From Hoeflea algicola (GTDB lineage: Bacteria > Pseudomonadota > Alphaproteobacteria > Rhizobiales > Rhizobiaceae), in assembly GCF_026619415.1 (NCBI RefSeq), contig NZ_JAOVZR010000001.1, forward strand, positions 2,528,501 through 2,592,500: a stretch of 64,000 nucleotides of DNA, written 5' to 3'. Position 1 is the stretch's first letter; each line of letters opens with the position of its first letter. Below the pieces are notes generated by a model that saw only the letters and a program-made list of their open reading frames with translations, did not search any database and was not told the origin of the DNA. Of this stretch, positions 34,208 through 43,600 are shown one piece after another. Made by a program: the position numbers and the translations under genes.

Positions 34208-35443
34208 CTACCCTCCATTTGGCGCCCCCAAAACGGGCGCCACTAAACCGAACGATTGAAGAAGCGGAAACACCGCAGCACCCAAAGCCGCCACCTCATC
34301 ACCCGCAGTTCCTATGAGGACACGCGGAATTTCGCGATCATCATGTGCAGAAACACTGCGAGCCAACGGCTCCATGACCCGCAATATTTGATCCAGCAAT
34401 TTTTCAGGCATATAGCCGGTGATCACGACTGTCTCTGGGTCCAAAGTATTCTCAAGCCCCAAGATCATCAGTTTCAAAGTCAATCCTGCCGTCTGCATCC
34501 ATTCAAAAAGTTTTGGTTCCCGGTTTTCAAATGCTGTTTCAAGAGAATCGGGATTAGACGTCGCGCTGTTTAATCCCAAACATTCATAAGCCGAATGCAG
34601 GGAGAGATACTGCTCGGCGCAGCCTGTGTTCCCGCAATAGCAGGCCTTCCCGTCAGGAAATATCGACACATGACCGATTTCACCAGCATTGCCATTCTTG
34701 CCGCGAATGGGTCTGCCTTCGATAACCAAGCCACCACCGAGGCCGGTACCAATATACACACAGGCGAAAGTGCGCATGCCTTTGGCCGCCCCGAAATATG
34801 ATTCTCCCATCGCCGCGGCGGTTGCATCGTTTTCCAGATAAACCGGCAATCCCGTTGACTGTGACAGCTTCTTAACCAATGGAAATGACTGCCAATTCGG
34901 TAGGACTGTGGGACCGCTGGCGGCAATTTCATTGACGTTGAAAGGGCCGGGCATCACCACCCCGATACCGCAAATCCGTGAGCGTTCCACTTTGGACTTG
35001 GTAATCAGTTCGGCGACAGCCTGTTCCAAGGCAGGCAACCCCTCTTCGGGATTGGGGTGCGACACATCAAAGCGGGTCCGCGCGAGCTCTTCTCCGCCAA
35101 GATCCAAAAGCACGCCGATCAGTTTGCGGTGATCGAGCTGAAGCCCGATCGAATACGCTCCCTTGGCGTTGATCGAGAGCATTCTCGGTGGTTTGCCTCT
35201 TGCCGTCGGGCGCCTGTCAGACTCAACGAAAAGCGATCGCTCGATAAATTCATCGGCGATATTCGAGACCGTCTGTGTCGAGAGCCGCGTTAGTCTCTTC
35301 AAATCCGCACGCGACAACTCTCCGTGCAACCGCAACGCCTCCAGAACCACACGGCGATTGTGCTGCTTAGCATTTTCCAGATTTGTTCCCGCGAGCGTTG
35401 CATTGCGCCCTTGAACCTCGGTTTGATGCCAGTCGTTAGGCAT
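34208..35443 (-). CDS. ROK family transcriptional regulator
   Basis: 411 residues. The N-terminal winged helix has HGELSRADLKRLTRLSTQTV, then the ROK sugar-kinase-like domain with GIGVVMPGPFN, YIGTGLGGGLVIEG and the zinc motif GKACYCGNTGCAEQYLS. The length and the HTH show it is a repressor of the NagC/Mlc/XylR type rather than a kinase. It is encoded inside the operon it probably controls, so autoregulation through the promoter right of 43573 is likely. The inducer would be the imported sugar or its phosphate. Confidence 0.9.
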   Translation of the reverse strand: MPNDWHQTEVQGRNATLAGTNLENAKQHNRRVVLEALRLHGELSRADLKRLTRLSTQTVSNIADEFIERSLFVESDRRPTARGKPPRMLSINAKGAYSIGLQLDHRKLIGVLLDLGGEELARTRFDVSHPNPEEGLPALEQAVAELITKSKVERSRICGIGVVMPGPFNVNEIAASGPTVLPNWQSFPLVKKLSQSTGLPVYLENDATAAAMGESYFGAAKGMRTFACVYIGTGLGGGLVIEGRPIRGKNGNAGEIGHVSIFPDGKACYCGNTGCAEQYLSLHSAYECLGLNSATSNPDSLETAFENREPKLFEWMQTAGLTLKLMILGLENTLDPETVVITGYMPEKLLDQILRVMEPLARSVSAHDDREIPRVLIGTAGDEVAALGAAVFPLLQSFGLVAPVLGAPNGG

Positions 35444-35505
35444 ATGCCATCCCCTAATAAGCCTTGAGACGAAGGCTGCGTATACAAACCATGTCGCACG
35501 GGACG

Positions 35506-36528
35506 TTACAAAGTGTCAGTAATCTTCCGCAGATTTCGCGACATGTCTGGATTGAGTCCACGCTTTTGTGCAAATTCTTCAGCAAGAACATAAAACCGTA
35601 TGATTTGAAGCAAAGGCACCAGGAGTGGATGGATGGCAGCCGTCGTCTCCTCCACCTCCATGGTGATAATTTGGGCTCCCATCTTTTTAAGCTGACCAGC
35701 AGTTTCAAGAACCTCATCGCGAGCCTGATCCTGGGGTGGGAAAATCATACAGACAAAACCACTGTCGACCAGCGCTGCCGGACCATGCAGAACTTCAGCA
35801 GCACTGAATGCCTCTGCATGAACAAATGCGGTTTCCTTGAGCTTCAACGCGGCTTCCTGAGCCACAGCAAGCGATGGCCCACGACTCAAGACAAAGGCGG
35901 AGTTTTTGTTACTTAAGACACCAAAGCGGTCATCAGAATTCAGACTAAGCGTTTTTGCCAATGCCTCCGGCAACCCTTCCAATGCGGAAGCAAGATGCTG
36001 ATCATTTGCCCACTCGGCCACAATTGACGCTATGGCCACCAAACTGCAAACAAAGCTCTTCGTGGCCGGCACCGCTACTTCACTGCCGGCCCCGATCGGG
36101 AGGGTATGCTGACTAATTTTACCGAGCAGTGAATCATCTGCATTGATTAATGCAATTCCTCTCGCACCTCCCGATTGAAGTGATTGGTGCAATGCTGCAA
36201 TATCTTGGCTACCACCCGATTGCGAAACAGCGAAGGAAACTGCTCCTTGAGTTTGCAGGGATGAAAGATAGAGCGACGCGACCGACGGGCCTATTGAAGA
36301 TACCGGGATTCCAAGGCGCATTTCCACAAGATATTTGAGGTACAAGGCAGCACAGTCCGAGCTCCCGCGTGCGCAAGTGGTAACAAAGCGCGGCGGTTCC
36401 CGATTTAGCCAGGCGCCCCGTTCACGGTATGCTTCACCATGGACTGCCAGTTGCCTTTCGACGCGTGAAGGGATTTCGTTGATCTCGCGAAGCATCACAC
36501 GACGATCTGATGGCTTAAGAAGCGACAT
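35506..36528 (-). CDS. SIS domain protein, glucosamine-6-phosphate deaminase/isomerase-like
   Basis: 340 residues with two SIS domains. The first has VTTCARGSSDCAALYLKYLV and FAVSQSGGSQDIAAL (sugar phosphate-binding Ser residues). The second has SRGPSLAVAQEAALKLKETA followed by the His-Ala-Glu motif FVHAEAFSAAEVLHGP. This is the isomerase half of GlmS, without the glutaminase domain, as in NagB-II and AgaS-type deaminases. It suggests that an amino sugar or sugar phosphate is isomerised, perhaps with loss of ammonia. It overlaps the end of the glucokinase gene by 14 bp. Confidence 0.85.
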   Translation of the reverse strand: MSLLKPSDRRVMLREINEIPSRVERQLAVHGEAYRERGAWLNREPPRFVTTCARGSSDCAALYLKYLVEMRLGIPVSSIGPSVASLYLSSLQTQGAVSFAVSQSGGSQDIAALHQSLQSGGARGIALINADDSLLGKISQHTLPIGAGSEVAVPATKSFVCSLVAIASIVAEWANDQHLASALEGLPEALAKTLSLNSDDRFGVLSNKNSAFVLSRGPSLAVAQEAALKLKETAFVHAEAFSAAEVLHGPAALVDSGFVCMIFPPQDQARDEVLETAGQLKKMGAQIITMEVEETTAAIHPLLVPLLQIIRFYVLAEEFAQKRGLNPDMSRNLRKITDTL

Positions 36529-37510
36529 AACCGATTTCCGTTAACTGCACTGGATTTTGGTTGGCGATAATGATTTGTAGACACCCACCCAAAGCCGCAA
36601 AGGGGTCTAAGACCAGGGTCGTCGCGATTTCCCGCACAAACGTCTCACCGCGGCCCTTATTGTCAAACCGCGCCCGAAAGCGGCTGTCCTCCAGCATTGA
36701 TGAAATACTATCCAGCAGAGCACCTGATAAAAACACGCCCCCGCGCGCGCCCATCGTCAATGCAACATTTCCGGCTGTATCACCCAGCAGCGCCATAAAT
36801 ATCTCGACTGCTTCCCGCGCCAGTCCAGTCTTGTCGCTACGGGCCTCTTTGACCACCTGGGGAGGGTCGGCAAGGCCCGGTTGCTGACCATCTAGCTCAC
36901 AAAGGACTAGGTAAAGCTCGACCAAGCCGCTGCCACATAAGACCCGTTCTGCTGAGACGCGTGAATACCGCCTGCGCAACACCTGCCAAATGGCAATCTC
37001 TCGCTCATCCTGAACCGGTAGAGAGACATAACCGCCCTCACCCGCCAGAACGATCGGAGTAGAAGAAGACGAGACAATGCAAGAGACACCCAAGCCTGTA
37101 CCGGGACCGATCAGGGCTATCGGTTCGTTGTTGACGCGCGATCCGTTCCCGATCTGGCGAAGAGAAGCCTCGTCAACGTGTGACAAACCCATCGACTGAG
37201 CGGCGAAGTCATTGACGATGTAAAGGCTTTCAAGGCCCAGAGCGCTGCGCAGGCCGCGTGCGGAAAATGACCACGAACTGTTGGTCATGCTTATCGCATC
37301 ACCTGTGACCGGCGCGGCGACACCAAAGCATGCGCCCTGCACAGGTTCGCTGTTCAGCAATGCTCGCCCGTGCTCAACTGCTTCAACTATGCCATTATAG
37401 TCGGCGCATTTGAGCACTACCGGCCTACCAACGCCCTGATAGGGATCCGCAAGCGCAAAACGGGCGTGTGTACCTCCGATATCAGCAACCAGATAGGGGA
37501 CGTCGCTCAC
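36515..37510 (-). CDS. glk: glucokinase (Glk family)
   Basis: 331 residues. ATP-binding phosphate-1 motif LVADIGGTHARFALADP at the N-terminus, the substrate region IVNDFAAQSMGLSHVD, and GPGTGLGVSCIVSSSSTP near the centre. This is the Glk (not ROK) glucokinase family, which phosphorylates glucose or a close analogue at C6. The GTG start at 37510 overlaps the stop of the upstream oxidoreductase gene (GTGA), showing translational coupling. In this operon its substrate may be the product of the Gfo/Idh/MocA enzyme rather than free glucose. Confidence 0.85.
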   Translation of the reverse strand: MSDVPYLVADIGGTHARFALADPYQGVGRPVVLKCADYNGIVEAVEHGRALLNSEPVQGACFGVAAPVTGDAISMTNSSWSFSARGLRSALGLESLYIVNDFAAQSMGLSHVDEASLRQIGNGSRVNNEPIALIGPGTGLGVSCIVSSSSTPIVLAGEGGYVSLPVQDEREIAIWQVLRRRYSRVSAERVLCGSGLVELYLVLCELDGQQPGLADPPQVVKEARSDKTGLAREAVEIFMALLGDTAGNVALTMGARGGVFLSGALLDSISSMLEDSRFRARFDNKGRGETFVREIATTLVLDPFAALGGCLQIIIANQNPVQLTEIGYVAS

Positions 37511-38751
37511 AACTTCTTGTCCCGTGCGACCAACGGAACATAGTCAGTCAAATCCACCTCATCAAAATGGATTGTCTTTCCAAGTTCCGCCGACTTGTAG
37601 AGACCCATCAGAATGCGAGTGACTTCCAATCCGTCATGGAACGTAACCAAAGGCTTATCACCTTTGCGAAAGGCTTCAACCATGTGGCGGTTTTCGCTCG
37701 TATACCCATACGAGGCATGCTCATCTTCCATCACAGGCATCAATCCCTGTTCGGAATTCTGTTTTTCGATCATGTCCTCGCCTTGCTCGCCGTGGACATC
37801 TCTGGACATGAACACCTTCAGGCCGGATTGAAGCGAATTGTATTCCATTGAGTATTCCGCCCCGAGGACTTCCAGTTCTATCCGTAGCCCGGCGCCAATG
37901 AATGCCCATGACGTTGCGCATTCAACGATAACGTCATGGCCGTCGGGGTCTTCGAAGACAACGGTCCCGCGGGCAAAATCCTCCGACGGATTGTTACGGT
38001 AATCCACGTCCTTACCCATATCCTGTAGCAGTTTGTCCGCATATTTCGAGCGCTGCCATTTCAGGTTGGCTACGGATCCGGTGGCTGATTTCAATTTCAG
38101 CGCCGAACGCGGCTCCCCGGGTTTGCTAAGGAGAAAGCGACCAACCTCAACGCTGTGGCACATCATATCGAGGAGCACCCCACCGCCCTGTTTGTCGCCT
38201 TGCCAAAACCAGGGTTCGTGCGGTCCCGCATGCTCTTCGGTGGCACGCGCCAAATAGGGGCGTCCTGCTGTAGGGACAGCCCGCTGCCATATGATGTTGC
38301 GGCCGCGCTCTACCGCGCTCGCAAAAAGCTGATTCTCCAAATAGCCGTGATTAAGACCGGCTGCATCAACCAGCCGAACCATCTCTTCAGCTTCGCGCAT
38401 CGTCCGCGCAAGCGGCTTTTCGCAAGCAACTGCTTTCAATGCGCCGGGATTAGCCACAGCAAAATCATGGATGGTCTTCATCGTCTCCAGCCGGACGTGA
38501 TTGGGGACAAGGATCCATACCGCGTCGATCTCGCCGGAACCAAGCATCTCTTCCAGGCTCGAATAACCAGTGCACGGTCCCAACCCCAGCGTATTCGCCT
38601 TGTCACAGAACAGACTCCGTTTTTCCGCAGTCCGGCTATAAACCCCGCGAACCTCAACATTTCGCACGGAAATCAACGATTCCAGATGGAAATTCGCAAT
38701 AAAGCCCGCGCCAATTACGCCGATGCGTAGCGTTTTGAGTTCGTCGCCCAC
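37507..38751 (-). CDS. Gfo/Idh/MocA family oxidoreductase
   Basis: 414 residues. Rossmann motif LRIGVIGAGFIANFHLESL at the N-terminus, the family signature VACEKPLARTMREAEEMVRL (catalytic Lys of EKP) near residue 125, and a C-terminal GFO/IDH/MocA beta-sheet domain. These enzymes oxidise or reduce a sugar or inositol hydroxyl with NAD(P). I prefer GTG 38751, with AAAGGA seven bases upstream; the frame is open to 38766. It comes after the binding protein gene and overlaps glk by 4 bp. Likely first catabolic enzyme acting on the imported sugar. Confidence 0.9.
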   Translation of the reverse strand: MGDELKTLRIGVIGAGFIANFHLESLISVRNVEVRGVYSRTAEKRSLFCDKANTLGLGPCTGYSSLEEMLGSGEIDAVWILVPNHVRLETMKTIHDFAVANPGALKAVACEKPLARTMREAEEMVRLVDAAGLNHGYLENQLFASAVERGRNIIWQRAVPTAGRPYLARATEEHAGPHEPWFWQGDKQGGGVLLDMMCHSVEVGRFLLSKPGEPRSALKLKSATGSVANLKWQRSKYADKLLQDMGKDVDYRNNPSEDFARGTVVFEDPDGHDVIVECATSWAFIGAGLRIELEVLGAEYSMEYNSLQSGLKVFMSRDVHGEQGEDMIEKQNSEQGLMPVMEDEHASYGYTSENRHMVEAFRKGDKPLVTFHDGLEVTRILMGLYKSAELGKTIHFDEVDLTDYVPLVARDKKL

Positions 38752-38819
38752 GTCATGTCCTTTCAAAATAGCGGTGTAGCCGGCGCCCTCTTCGGGAGGG
38801 CGCCGTCGTTGGTATCAAC

Positions 38820-39974
38820 TTACTTCGATCCACCCCACTGCTCGGGATAGCCGTCCATTTCCTCGCAACCGCACAAAGCATAGTGCTGCGGAGGCATATT
38901 TGCCTGCAGATACTTGTCCAGGTTATCGTTGGTGATAGTCGGCTGCGGCAGATACCAGATGGGACCTGGCACAGGTTCACCACTGAGGATCATCTTGGCC
39001 GCAATGACTGCCGTACGCCATTGGAACGTCGGGTAGGTCGGCGCAATCGCAGTCAGGCCTTCCTCTTTCCATTTAGCCAGAAAGTCCTGCTGGTCTTCGC
39101 CGGTGAAGATCGGAATATCCGCGCCGATATCTTCAAAAGCCTCAATCGCTGCCGCAGATGTTGCTCCGGCATCCATCCAGACTGCATCAATTTTGCCGAA
39201 GCGCTGCAAATAGTCTTCGACAATCGATTTTGCGATCGCGCGATCATCGTTGGTGAATTCTGCGCCGATCACCTTGATCTTCTCGTTCTCAGCGAAAACA
39301 CGCTCGGCAGCTGACCAGCGCGTTTCGAGAACATCCACGCCAGGCGATATGCGCAAGGCAAGTACATTGCCCCCGTCTGGCAGGTTCTCGGACACGAAGC
39401 GCGCAGCCTGCGCACCGAAGGCATATCCACCGATAGGTGTGATGTAGCTAACCGGGCATTCGGTAGCGACGCCTCGCGAAAACACAATGACGGGCAGTTC
39501 TTCACAGGCGCGTTCGACAGCAGGGGTCAGCGCGGCCGTCGTGTTTGGCGTAACCATCAACACATCACAGCGCTTGCTGGCCAACAGATCGTTGATGTCG
39601 GCGATCTGTTTGTCATCCTTGCCTTCAGCATCGGTCATGATGAATTCGGCAATTTCCGGATGGAGCTTGAGTTCCTCTTTCATGGTCTGATTTCCGACCA
39701 CCTGCCACGGATTGAAAATACCCGCTTGCGAGAAGCAAACCACCCACGGGCCTTCTTTCTTGTACTGGCTCGTATCGCGATAATTATCCATCATCGACTG
39801 CAGCCAAGGCTTGCCTTCCGGTCCCATTGGCTGCGCATCCAGCAGTTGGATCTGACGATCATATTCCGCCTGGTCGAAGAATTCACTTTTATCTTGAGCC
39901 TGTACAGCGGCAGCGAAGCTCCCGCCTGCGACAAGCGCGACCACAAGTGGTGTGGCGATCCGTTTGAACAACAT
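38820..39974 (-). CDS. sugar ABC transporter periplasmic binding protein
   Basis: 384 residues. Signal peptide of about 25 residues (MLFKRIATPLVVALVAGGSF). The mature protein is a type 1 periplasmic binding protein of the ribose/rhamnose type with CFSQAGIFNPWQVVGNQTMK, DINDLLASKRCDVLMVTPN and VWMDAGATSAAAIEAFEDIG. I chose ATG 39974 because AGGAGG stands seven bases upstream; the frame opens at GTG 39980. Delivers the substrate to the permease pair at 40061-41985. Confidence 0.9.
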   Translation of the reverse strand: MLFKRIATPLVVALVAGGSFAAAVQAQDKSEFFDQAEYDRQIQLLDAQPMGPEGKPWLQSMMDNYRDTSQYKKEGPWVVCFSQAGIFNPWQVVGNQTMKEELKLHPEIAEFIMTDAEGKDDKQIADINDLLASKRCDVLMVTPNTTAALTPAVERACEELPVIVFSRGVATECPVSYITPIGGYAFGAQAARFVSENLPDGGNVLALRISPGVDVLETRWSAAERVFAENEKIKVIGAEFTNDDRAIAKSIVEDYLQRFGKIDAVWMDAGATSAAAIEAFEDIGADIPIFTGEDQQDFLAKWKEEGLTAIAPTYPTFQWRTAVIAAKMILSGEPVPGPIWYLPQPTITNDNLDKYLQANMPPQHYALCGCEEMDGYPEQWGGSK

Positions 39975-40060
39975 AAGCACTCCTCCTTCAGATTTGCAGA
40001 AACCGGTGGCGACGGTCTTTGTTTGGTTCTGCTTTAATGCCAGAAACGCTCTGGCCGCGC

Positions 40061-41020
40061 CTATCCGCGCCGTGCCGAGTAAGCGACAGCACCGATAATG
40101 ATGATACCCTGCACTGCATCGCGCATAGGCTTGGGAAATCCCCAGATGTTGAGTAATGTGAACAGCGCGTGCAGCGCTATGGCTCCTGCAATGACTGCCG
40201 GAACCGAACCTCGTCCACCCAGAAGCACTGCGCCTCCGAGAACCGCGGCAGATATCGCCTGCAGCTCGTATCCATTTCCAACAGCGGTGGAGACGCCCGA
40301 AAAACCGCCAAGCAAAATCGCGGCTATGACGGCACTGACTGCGGAAAAAATGAATGCAACAACCCGCACCATGGTCACGTTCACGCCGGACAACCTCGCG
40401 GCGCGCGGGTTTGTGCCAACAGCAAAAAGTTGGCGACCGTAATTCGTACCGTGCAAAGTCCAGGCAGCAAAAGCACCGAAAACCAGGACAACAATGAGAG
40501 CTAAGGGAAATCCGTAGATGGTCTCACGGCCGAAAGCGCGAAACGCGTCAGGCAAATTTCCCCGGGCTGAGCCGCCCGAAAGGTAGAGGCCGGCGCCGCG
40601 ATAGGCGAGCAACATGCCAAGTGTTGCGATGATTGACGGGACTTTGAGAACCGAGACCACCAGGCCGTTCAAGCCGCCTGCCACAACTCCAATGGCAAGA
40701 CAAAGCGCAATGCTCGCATAGACCTGCTCGGGATGCGTATTCAAAACCAGGGCTGACAGAAGAACGATGAATGTGATCAACGAGCCGACCGATAGGTCGA
40801 ATCCGCCAGACACAATCACGAACAGCTGCCCCACTGCCAGTATGATCAGAGGCGACGCCCGCCGCAACAACTGCATCATTGGACCGTAATCGGCATAGAT
40901 GGGGTTCGACAACACGATCGCCAAGATAATCGCCGCCAATATTATGTAAATTGGCTCAATGCGTGAAAGCAAGGACCAACGGGGTGAAACAAATTCTTGT
41001 GGATGCTGATGGGTGCTCAT
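40061..41020 (-). CDS. sugar ABC transporter permease (RbsC type)
   Basis: 319 residues, hydrophobic throughout, with eight or more membrane segments. The family motif is LFVIVSGGFDLSVGSLITF near residue 65, and GRQLFAVGTNPRAARLSGVN is the cytoplasmic loop that contacts the ATPase. Ribose/xylose-type permease. Overlaps the upstream permease gene by 4 bp (ATGA). Two different permeases encoded in tandem suggest a heterodimeric channel. Confidence 0.9.
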   Translation of the reverse strand: MSTHQHPQEFVSPRWSLLSRIEPIYIILAAIILAIVLSNPIYADYGPMMQLLRRASPLIILAVGQLFVIVSGGFDLSVGSLITFIVLLSALVLNTHPEQVYASIALCLAIGVVAGGLNGLVVSVLKVPSIIATLGMLLAYRGAGLYLSGGSARGNLPDAFRAFGRETIYGFPLALIVVLVFGAFAAWTLHGTNYGRQLFAVGTNPRAARLSGVNVTMVRVVAFIFSAVSAVIAAILLGGFSGVSTAVGNGYELQAISAAVLGGAVLLGGRGSVPAVIAGAIALHALFTLLNIWGFPKPMRDAVQGIIIIGAVAYSARRG

Positions 41021-41985
41021 GCAACTTCTTCCTTCGAACGCATGGAATAGGCCGCGACTGCAAGCACAATGATCAGGCCACGCAGGACTTGCTTCAAATA
41101 CGGATCGATGCCCAATTGGTTGAACAGGCTGTCGATCAGGCCGAAAATAAGCACCCCTATAATCGTGCCGAACACACCACCGCGCCCACCAGCGAGAATG
41201 GTTCCACCGATCACCACGGCAGCAATTGATTCCAGGTCATAAATCCCGTCCGGCCCGACCCATGGCGCCCCCGAGCCCAGCCTGCTTGTCAAGAACAGGC
41301 CTGCCAGCGCCGCAAGCAATCCGGCTATCAGATGGGCACGTCTCATGGTGCGACCGGTATCGATGCCTGAAAGCCTGGCCGCTTCGTTATTACCGCCAAC
41401 GGCGTAGATGTGCGCGCCGAACTTGGTCTTACGCAAAACGAACACAGCACCGGCCGCCACCGCCAAAAGCAGGAAAAACGAATTGGGAACACCTAGCACC
41501 GAACCATAGGCAATTATCTGGTAGCTATCAGGCACCGAGCCAGCAAAATTCTGAAAACTGGTGCTTAGGATTCCCTGAATAATGAGACCCACGCCTAGCG
41601 TTGCAATCAGCGGATTAACCTTGCCCTTTGTCACCAAAAATCCGTTCAACCAACCAATGCCCGCGCCCATCAGCAAAACCGCTGGCACAGCGACCAAGAT
41701 CATTGTCGCACTACCCTGCATTAAATAAGACGCCATGACGGCTGAAAGGCTGATGACGAAGGCTACGGACAAATCTATCGATCCGACCAGAATCACGAAT
41801 GTCTGCCCGACGGCGACGATGGCGAGTGTTACCGACCGCTCAACCACATTGAGAAGAAACTGAACTGAAAATCCGCCGGTTCGCCCAAAAGCCTCGGTCA
41901 GCGGATAGGAAACCACTGCCATGGCAAGCAGAACCCACAGCACAGGCGGGATGTCGCGCCACTGCTTGCGAAGACTGGCCATCAT
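41017..41985 (-). CDS. sugar ABC transporter permease (RbsC type)
   Basis: 322 residues from ATG 41985 (frame open to 42012, inside the ATPase gene). Many membrane segments, the family motif TFVILVGSIDLSVAFVISLS and the coupling loop GAHIYAVGGNNEAARLSGID. Partner of the permease at 40061. The start at 41985 follows GGTGG. Gene order ATPase-permease-permease-binding protein is normal for this importer class. Confidence 0.9.
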   Translation of the reverse strand: MMASLRKQWRDIPPVLWVLLAMAVVSYPLTEAFGRTGGFSVQFLLNVVERSVTLAIVAVGQTFVILVGSIDLSVAFVISLSAVMASYLMQGSATMILVAVPAVLLMGAGIGWLNGFLVTKGKVNPLIATLGVGLIIQGILSTSFQNFAGSVPDSYQIIAYGSVLGVPNSFFLLLAVAAGAVFVLRKTKFGAHIYAVGGNNEAARLSGIDTGRTMRRAHLIAGLLAALAGLFLTSRLGSGAPWVGPDGIYDLESIAAVVIGGTILAGGRGGVFGTIIGVLIFGLIDSLFNQLGIDPYLKQVLRGLIIVLAVAAYSMRSKEEVA

Positions 41986-41998
41986 TGCGCCACCGTAT

Positions 41999-43573
41999 TC
42001 AAGCTTCTGCACTGACAGGCCCTCCTGCTTCCATCAGAATTGCTGCCTCGTCGGCGTTTCGGGCAAACTCCTTCGTGATGGTACCGCCACGCATGACGTA
42101 GATCCGGTCACTCATGCCGATAATTTCCGGAAGCTCCGATGACAGCAGGATAATCGATTTCCCGCTATCCGCGAGCTGCCTGAGCAAGGCGTAAATCGCC
42201 GCCTTTGCACTCACATCGACACCGCGCGTCGGTTCGGCGAGTACAAGAATTTCTGCCCCTGTCAAAAGCCATTTTGACAACACCACTTTCTGCTGATTGC
42301 CACCAGAAAGATTGGAAACAGCTCCCTCACCATCTGCCGGGTTGAGGCCGACAGCCTCGAAAACCGCCAAGACCGCATTGCTGTCGGATCTTGTCGTCGG
42401 TCGCATTGCCCCGTCGAGTGTTCTGCGCGGCAACATCGCGTTGTCTGCGATGCTCAGACTCAGCGCCAGCCCTTCGTCCTTTCTGCTTTCGGGAACGAAG
42501 CCAACACCAGCGGTCATCGCGGAGCGCGGCGCGTGCAAATCTCTTGAGGGCTTTCCATCCGTTTCAATCTCACCGCTCGCAAAACCCGGCGCGCCCCACA
42601 AGGCATAGGCGAGCTCGCTTCGACCCGACCCCTTGAGGCCAAAAACTCCCACGATTTCACTTTTCCGCAACTGCAAATTTATGTCGTGCAACGCACTGTT
42701 TGCTCCATTGGCAACGCGCAAGACCACCGGGGCATCGTCAGGCACCCGGCCAAATGGCGGATAGTATTTCTCTAGATCGCGACCGATCATCGCCTTGACC
42801 AAATCTTCCGGCGAAATTTCTGCGGTTGGACAGGAAAGCACACTGGCGCCATCCTTGAGCACTGTCACACGGTCACATAGGTCGAAAATTTCGGACATTC
42901 GGTGGGATATGTAGACGACGGCGAGACCGTTTGCTCGCAATGCTCTCACAAGATCGAAGAGGGTTTGGCTGTCGTCTGCAGCCAAGGTGGCGGTCGGCTC
43001 GTCCAAGACAAGAACCTGGGCATCAAAAGCAATTGCCTTGGCGATTTCGACCATTTGCTGGCCAGCCACCGACAGATCTCCAAGGCGACCATCAGGATCT
43101 ATTGCGAGGTTAAGCCGCTTCAGCACAGCCTGCGCCGCGCTCCGCATCCCGCTGTGGTCAAGCACGCCGTTTCGCGTCTTTTCCCGACCCATGAAGATAT
43201 TCTCCGCGACGGTCCGGTCGGGCAGCAGGTTCAACTCCTGATGAACTATGGCGATACCCGCTCTCTGAGCATCTGCTGGGTGCCGAAATACAATTTGTCG
43301 CGAATTGACCGCACAATCACCAGAGTCCGCAGTCAATGCCCCCACAAGCACCTTGACCAAAGTTGACTTGCCTGCGCCATTTTCGCCTACGAGCGCATGA
43401 ACCTCACCCCTTCGGCAGCAAAAATCCACATTTCTCAACGCAGCAACAGGACCGAAATTTTTCGAGATCCTCTTCAATTGCACCACAGCTGCGGCGCGCC
43501 CACATTGCTCGGTGGTATCCGCAAAACTAGAACCCGCGCCCCGACCGACACCAACTTCTTCACCTTCCCGCAA
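41999..43573 (-). CDS. sugar ABC transporter ATP-binding protein (RbsA/MglA type)
   Basis: About 524 residues, two fused nucleotide-binding domains. The first has GENGAGKSTLVKVLVG, the variant signature LSVAGQQMVEIAKAI and VLVLDEPTATL. The second has the weaker P-loop GLKGSGRSELAYAL, LSGGNQQKVVLSKWLLTGA and LVLAEPTRGVDVSAK, as is usual in RbsA-like proteins. A TTG start at 43573 has GGAGGGGGA upstream; the frame is open to TTG 43600. First gene of the nine-gene operon, so the operon promoter should lie in 43600-43700. Confidence 0.9.
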   Translation of the reverse strand: MREGEEVGVGRGAGSSFADTTEQCGRAAAVVQLKRISKNFGPVAALRNVDFCCRRGEVHALVGENGAGKSTLVKVLVGALTADSGDCAVNSRQIVFRHPADAQRAGIAIVHQELNLLPDRTVAENIFMGREKTRNGVLDHSGMRSAAQAVLKRLNLAIDPDGRLGDLSVAGQQMVEIAKAIAFDAQVLVLDEPTATLAADDSQTLFDLVRALRANGLAVVYISHRMSEIFDLCDRVTVLKDGASVLSCPTAEISPEDLVKAMIGRDLEKYYPPFGRVPDDAPVVLRVANGANSALHDINLQLRKSEIVGVFGLKGSGRSELAYALWGAPGFASGEIETDGKPSRDLHAPRSAMTAGVGFVPESRKDEGLALSLSIADNAMLPRRTLDGAMRPTTRSDSNAVLAVFEAVGLNPADGEGAVSNLSGGNQQKVVLSKWLLTGAEILVLAEPTRGVDVSAKAAIYALLRQLADSGKSIILLSSELPEIIGMSDRIYVMRGGTITKEFARNADEAAILMEAGGPVSAEA

Positions 43574-43600
43574 TGGATCTCCCCCTCCAGCAGTCTTCAA

